Shown in pieces: positions 58,885 to 64,000 of a stretch of 64,000 nt of DNA. A program made the position numbers and the translations under genes. The notes under the pieces were generated by a model. The model saw only the letters and a program-made list of their open reading frames with translations, was not told where the DNA came from and did no database searches. Origin of the DNA: Isoetes taiwanensis (lineage: Eukaryota; Streptophyta; Lycopodiopsida; Isoetales; Isoetaceae); contig JAJEKV010000030.1 of NCBI GenBank assembly GCA_021234155.1, positions 17,162,003 through 17,226,002 on the forward strand. The letters are read 5' to 3'. Numbering within the stretch: the stretch's first letter is position 1; each line of letters starts with the position of its first letter.

Positions 58885-60160
58885 CTAAGACATCCGCTGC
58901 GCAGTTTCCTTGGCTGTAAGTTTCTCCTTTGCTTTCAATTTGGCCTGGGACTTGACACCCATAATACCTCCACCCCATTGTTTACGAGAATCATCATAAC
59001 GATCATTGAAGTTAGCCTGCATTCATCATCACAACAAAGTCAGCAACAAAACAATATTAGAATGAAGTTCCTTCACTGTTTTCAAACATTTACCTTGACT
59101 GCTTCAACAATCTTGCTAAAGTCATGTTTGTCTTCATTTTTCACTGATGTTAGACATAAACATGTTGCTGTCTTGGAATGAACAATCTATCCAATTGCAA
59201 ACGTTAAGTTGGCATACATGATGCAAGCACTTAAATTGAAATAAGCCCTACCGTGCCAAGACGTGCTTTTCCCTTGACAATTGCATATGGCACACCCATC
59301 TTTCTGCATAGTGCAGGAAGCCATACAACAAGCTCGATAGGCTCCACATCATGGGCAATAACAACAAGTTGTGCCTTTCCCTGAAAGATTTTAAGAAATC
59401 AACTTTATATCAAATAAGTAAGAATTTGTATTACAAGCCTTCTTACCTGTTCTATAAGGTAAGTCACATGGTTCAAACCATATTTGACAACAATTGGCTT
59501 CTTAGAGTCCGAAGAGCTTTGTTTTCCCTCAGCCTCGGCTTGAGCTTTCTTTAGCAGTCTCTCTTTCTTTTCAGCTTTGTCCTCTGGTCTATATTTTAAC
59601 AACATCTTGAAAAGGGATGTTGCTGAATTGAAAACGAATAGTTATCCATGTGAGTAAATTAAGTTTTAACCCAAATTGCAATGAAAGCATTAACCTACCG
59701 AGGTTCTTGTCAAGGGTCTTGGTAAACTGATGCAATGTAGGCGGAACCTTGAGACGCTGATTTAAGACCCGTCTTTGCCTCTGAATACGCACATACTTTG
59801 GCCATTTGACAAACCTGTGAAGATCCTTCTTCGGGGGCAGGGCACCTCCAATGCCAAACTGTTTCGGCCTTTTTTCAAACAAAGGATTATTGACCTTTTC
59901 CTTCTTCACCTGCAATACATCCGGAAGGAAGTTCAAACACAACAAATCTGAAGGCAAAAGTGCTGAATCTTGATAAAAATAAAAGAATACTAACCTTCTT
60001 TGGTTGAGCAACAGGAGCAGGGTTAGACTTGCCACCTCTTTTAGGAGCCTGCAAGAACACGAGATAAAGAAATCATGTAGGACGAACTAATTGGATATCG
60101 ATGCTGCCATTCTAATCACCAATATCAAAGAAACGGATGGTGGATTCGTTAAATTACCAT
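58885..60160 (-). CDS. RPL7A: Cytosolic 60S ribosomal protein eL8 (RPL7A), seven exons
   Basis: The minus-strand exons are 60,160-60,158, 60,048-59,995, 59,909-59,699, 59,622-59,447, 59,380-59,252, 59,186-59,094 and 59,016-58,885. They join in phase to 265 residues, close to the 257-266 usual for the family. Exon 1 is only the ATG, and the next starts [18 protein letters not shown]. Signatures include [20 protein letters not shown], the L7Ae RNA-binding fold ([38 protein letters not shown]) and the end [20 protein letters not shown]. The protein binds 28S/5.8S rRNA in the large subunit. All splice sites are GT-AG and there is no break, so this is the one intact host gene in the window. Confidence 0.97.
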
Positions 60161-60216
60161 AGCGCTTCTGGCTGCCGCGCGGCTGGAACTCGCCCTTGCC
60201 GAAGAAATGGAGGACC

Positions 60217-60232
60217 AAAAACCCTAACCCTA
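60217..60232 (-). promoter_or_regulatory. Telo-box in the RPL7A leader/promoter
   Basis: AAAACCCTAACCCTA lies about 57 bases upstream of the ATG. Telo-boxes (AAACCCTAA) near the start of transcription are a hallmark of plant ribosomal-protein genes. A TGGGCC (site II) word, the usual partner, is at about 60,462-60,468 on the same strand. Confidence 0.75.
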
Positions 60233-62674
60233 TTTATTTTTAATAGGGTTAAAGCCAATGGAAAAACTTAAGATTCTTGTTTGAATGGGTTTTGGACAGG
60301 TTGTTTCTAATTTTTGGATTCCACTTTTCAATAGTACTAGTTCGCCTTTCTTTTAGGGCGTAGATAAGCTTGCACTTTTCTTTTTTGGTTGCCAAAAGGG
60401 AACCCTTGGGAGGTGGGTTGATGGAATATGCCTTTGATGCTAGTAAATATACCATTTCGAGGGCCCAAATTAAAAATCCTTCCACGTTCGAGGGCTCAGA
60501 TTAAAACTTCCGTTGCGTTATGTGAGTTAGTGAGAGGCTCCTTTGCCGTCGATTGCCGTGAGACTACATTAGGGCGTCATCCAACCGACCACCGTGCTTC
60601 TCCATTGGCTTCAAAAATGAGGAGCATCAAGAGTAGCATTGTCCGGCATCGTTCATTTCACTAATTCTTGCAGGGAAGTTAATTTTCCCTGGTTCTGTCT
60701 TTGCAAAGGTCTCAGAAGGACCGAGCTCAGAGTCTTCTGAGACGGGGATGGGGTTGTGCCAGATAATTAAGCAACTACAGTGGATAGTAAATTAGAAGAG
60801 GAGAAGACAGAAGATGAAGCTAGGGGACGTAGCTGGAAAAGAGGTTGGGTTCCGTGGGAGGAGAGAACCACTAAAGAAGGTGAGTTTTGGATATGATAGA
60901 AAATCCAAAACTTCCAAGAGAAGTGATGGATATACTAGATACGAAGTGTGATGTGAATTGTATTGTAGTTGTATCTTTAGACTATATTAAATCATTAGAG
61001 GAGGTGACATGGCATAAGGTTGACATGGCAATGAAATAATTTAAAGGAAGTTAGAATTAGAGAAATAACGTAAGAAAGAGGAAGGAAGGAAGAGATAACG
61101 GAGTAAATGAGAGATAAGCAGAGATTTGAAGAAGCGACTTGGAGGTAAGATGATACGTGATGTTCTAAAAAAAAAATAAAGTAATCCTTCTGATACAAGA
61201 GATAGAAGAGGAGGAAAGAATCAATCTAATGCAAGAACATGCTGAATAATGCTTCCATCTCAGTTCCGGATTTTAAGAAATCTCTGATTCGGCAGTATAT
61301 AATTCCGACAGTCTTGTATCTGCTTGATTCCTTATCAGGCAGTCGGATTTCGCTCTTGATTCAGAGTCCCTGAATTGGGATAATGATTGAAATCAATATA
61401 AGATCAATTCAGAGGCTGCTGCATCCAAAAAAGCAATATCGGGCTTGGGAAATCTCGATTCCTAAATACTGCTATAAATCACCAACTGTTGGGTTCTTCT
61501 TGAAGTCCAAAGGCAGAAATGGCCATTTACTCCATCTTCCGGGTCTTGTGGATCCCTTTGGGGATCATCTCGGTGTGGAAGGCAAGCCATCCGGCCGCTG
61601 CCTACGCTGAACAGAACCAAGGGGAAGTTACAAACATTAATAATTCAGCATTAATAAGTCAAGCTAGGCTGGATCTAACAGTAAACAGAGGTACAAGGCT
61701 TATGAAAGATTTAGGCAAAGTTCTTTCCTTCAAACAGAAGCAGCAATTGTATCTATAAGAAAGGATCGGCCTTTTCCAGAATCGCCTTTTCCATTTGCAA
61801 ATAACGGATAAAAAAAAGTAAGTAACAATGGATAATGATAGATCGGCTAAGTTTATTGAAAATCCGGCCTTTTTCCCAGGTCGGAATGACTTTTTCTTAA
61901 CAGATATGGAGATCTGGCCAAGCTCCGTTTGTCTGATATGAAACCGGCTGTAACAGGTCGACGACCTGTTATCGGCCAATTAATAACTTTTAAAATAATG
62001 TTGTTCCTTAGCTTAGCTAATTAAATTGTTACCCCAGTAAAGACCATAGAAAATATTTCCTAGATTCACAAGGCAAACTAAGCCTAAATACGTTGAGCCT
62101 GGCGTTAAGCCGTAACAAAAATCTTCATGACCCACCCAATCGGGTGACGCCACATCACCTTCCATAATGGATAGCAACACCCATTCTAGTGGTATCCTTG
62201 GGCATTAACAAGGTCGTTTAATAATGGACCTTACCAAATGTAGTTGGATACACGTTCATAAATAGTCTTTCTCGAGTTAGCATATCCATACGAAAATACT
62301 GGAAATCACTCATGTTGCTAGCCTGAATTGCACCTTGGTCTGCTTACAACTCTCCGGGGAGAAGAAGCAGAAACAGAGGCCATGAGTGTTAAGCACTCAA
62401 CACTAGTAAGTGGGCACTGATGAAGCTCGCTAGTGCGGACTCAATGCTGTTCACGTCGAGTTGTTTCTAGGTGAATGTTTTCCCCTGAGCCAGAGACCCG
62501 TAGCTTAGGGACACCGCAACATATTACTTGGGGTTTGGGGGCGACTTGTAGGTTTTGCAATGGGATCTTGAGCTTTCTGTGAAGTAATTCAGTAACGGTT
62601 GGTGTCGGGGAAAGGACTGTCACAAAATTAGTATCAGTTTCTGATAGCTTTCTCACATTTCACTCACATTTCAA
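60233..62674. other. Upstream and intergenic stretch, no gene recognised
   Basis: The first 300 bases are the RPL7A promoter. Further on I see no gene. An open frame at 61,519-61,758 starts MAIYSIFRVLWIPLGIISVW and could look like a signal peptide, but no family is recognised. Since a decayed gypsy pol follows, part of 61-62.6 kb may be its LTR or leader, but I found no repeat pair or primer-binding site. Confidence 0.4.
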
Positions 62675-64000
62675 TGGGATGAGAAATGTGAGAAAGCTTT
62701 CAGAAATTTAAAAGAGAAGTTGATAAATGCTCATGTTTTAAAAGTGGCAGACCCGAGTAAGAAATATCAGGTTATGACAGATGCTAGTTGGAAAGGGACA
62801 TGAGCTATATTGATGCAAGACAAGCATGTCTGTGTATATATTTTTCATAAGTTGAATGATGCTGAATGAAATTATCCCATTCATGATCATGAACTATTAA
62901 CAATTGTATATGCACTTAGAGCTTGGAGACATTATCTATTAGGGATGAGGTGCATATTGACCATGCTAGTCTTGCATACTTTATGAAACAACCTAATTTG
63001 AATTTGAGACAATGTAGGTGGATAGAATTTCTTCAAGAGTATGACTTTCAGATTAATTATAAAACGGGCAGTACAAATGTTGTTGCAGACGCTTTGTCTA
63101 GACTTCCAGCTTGTTATGCAATAACGATGATTACAACAGATTGGTTGGATGAGGTGAAAAACACTATTGCTACAGGCAATTATTTTGGACCGAAATTGAA
63201 GGAAGTACAAAAAGAGAATCTGGAGATAAAGAATAATTATAGTTTTGAATAGGGAATATTGAGATACAAATCAAGAGTTTGTATTCCTACAATAGATCAC
63301 ATTAAAAAGAAAATACTAAATGAATGTCATGATGCAGTAATAGCAGGTCATCCAGGGTTTCATAAGACATATCACAAGGTAAAGAGAAGTTTCTTTTGGC
63401 CAGGATTAAAAGATTATATTCGTAAGTATATCCAAAATTGTGTGATGTGTTCACGTGTTAAGGCTGAACAAATTAGGGCACCTGGCCTTTTGCAGCCATT
63501 ACCTATTCCAGAAAGAAAATGGGAATCTATTAGCATGGTTTTCATAGTAGGATTGCCAATAACACAAATAAGGAAAGGATGTTATTCTTGTGGTGATTGA
63601 CAGGTTAACTAAACATTTACATGGCATTCCTACAAGTATTGTTTTCGATAGAGATCCAAGGTTTACTACTAACTTTTGGACTTCGTTTTTCAAGGGAGTT
63701 GGAACTCAATTGCAGATGAGCACGACCTATCACCCAGAAATCGATGGAACAGAAAGAGTAAACAGGGCCCTTGAGGACATGTTGCGGATGTATTGTCAAG
63801 ACAATCCAAAGAAATGGAAAGGTTTGTTACCTTTAGCAGAGTTTGCTTATAATAATTCTAAACAGAAATCTATAGGAATGACACCTTTTGAAGCACTTTA
63901 CGGACATGATTGTTATGCTCCAATAAATTGGTATGATCCCATGGTTAAATCTGAAATTTCTAGATAGATGTTGGAAGAATATGAGATACGGTGTAGATTA
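62675..64000 (+). pseudogene. Ty3/gypsy retrotransposon pol remnant (RNase H and integrase), truncated by the window edge
   Basis: 62,675-63,110 is RNase H ([31 protein letters not shown]) with two in-frame stops (about 62,802 and 62,868) and a frame change near 62,940. 63,250-63,600 is the integrase zinc domain (HxxxxxGHPG with CVMCSR). 63,600-63,967 is part of the integrase core (DRDPRF, MSTTYHPEIDGTERVNR). Several dozen bases are missing between the VIDRLTK and LHGIPTS segments. Stops and frameshifts show it is dead. Reverse transcriptase, gag and LTRs are not seen. Confidence 0.88.

Noticed and set aside
61519-61758. Short protein with signal-like N-terminus (MAIYSIFRVLWIPLGIISVW)
   Set aside because: No family, no supporting gene structure and it is next to a dead gypsy element. 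Left as unassigned sequence.

Overview
This is a gene-poor, transposon-dense window of a land-plant nuclear genome. Plant origin is indicated by a complete intron-rich cytosolic ribosomal protein eL8 (RPL7A) gene with a telo-box leader, by captured exons of plant genes (COQ2/PPT1, CDKG-type kinase, farnesyltransferase alpha, isoamylase), and by MULE, CACTA, Helitron-like, LINE and Ty3/gypsy elements. A pogo/CENP-B-like transposase and a DDE family that I associate with animals and non-seed plants hint at a non-flowering plant (fern, lycophyte or bryophyte). That placement is inference only.

Layout. (1) 1-11.8 kb: degenerate AGATTC-rich arrays, a non-coding tail and tandem modules carrying tRNA-like A/B boxes. 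They are interrupted at about 2.77-7.91 kb by a Helitron-like block with a chimeric COQ2-CDKG exon capture. (2) 11,836-33,453: a 21.6-kb Mutator-like element with long terminal inverted repeats (TIRs) and an exact 9-bp target-site duplication (TSD). It encodes a MULE transposase (minus strand), a C2H2/Ulp1-protease gene (plus strand) and a small unrecognised gene. Its TIR motif is also reiterated internally. (3) Nested in it, 12,926-24,821: an 11.9-kb CACTA-like element (3-bp TSD) that landed directly in front of the start codon of the Ulp1 gene. Most of it is a 9.4-kb array of about 1.12-kb macrosatellite units. (4) 33.5-37.2 kb: broken exons of farnesyltransferase alpha, an alcohol dehydrogenase-like protein and isoamylase. 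(5) 37.2-39.7 kb: an intact four-exon pogo-like transposase gene. (6) 42.1-47.65 kb: a giant inverted repeat made of the same AGATTC and tRNA-like modules as the left end, followed by a second copy of the array and tail. (7) 49.1-58.0 kb: a LINE 3' half split by a 7,667-bp DNA transposon (perfect 29-bp TIRs, 4-bp TSD). That element carries its own DDE transposase, an FCP1/NIF-like HAD protein and an unrecognised zinc-binding protein. (8) 58.9-60.2 kb: the RPL7A gene, the only clear host gene. (9) 62.7 kb to the end: a decayed Ty3/gypsy pol, cut by the window edge.

How it fits together. The window is mainly a record of nested insertions: CACTA into MULE, and the 4-bp-TSD element into LINE. In both cases the empty site can be read back from the TSD. 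Several transposon genes have one- or two-base frame breaks while RPL7A and the pogo gene are clean. Real decay and consensus error in methylated repeats both remain possible. Exon limits are my own reading of GT/AG sites and frame, with no transcript support.
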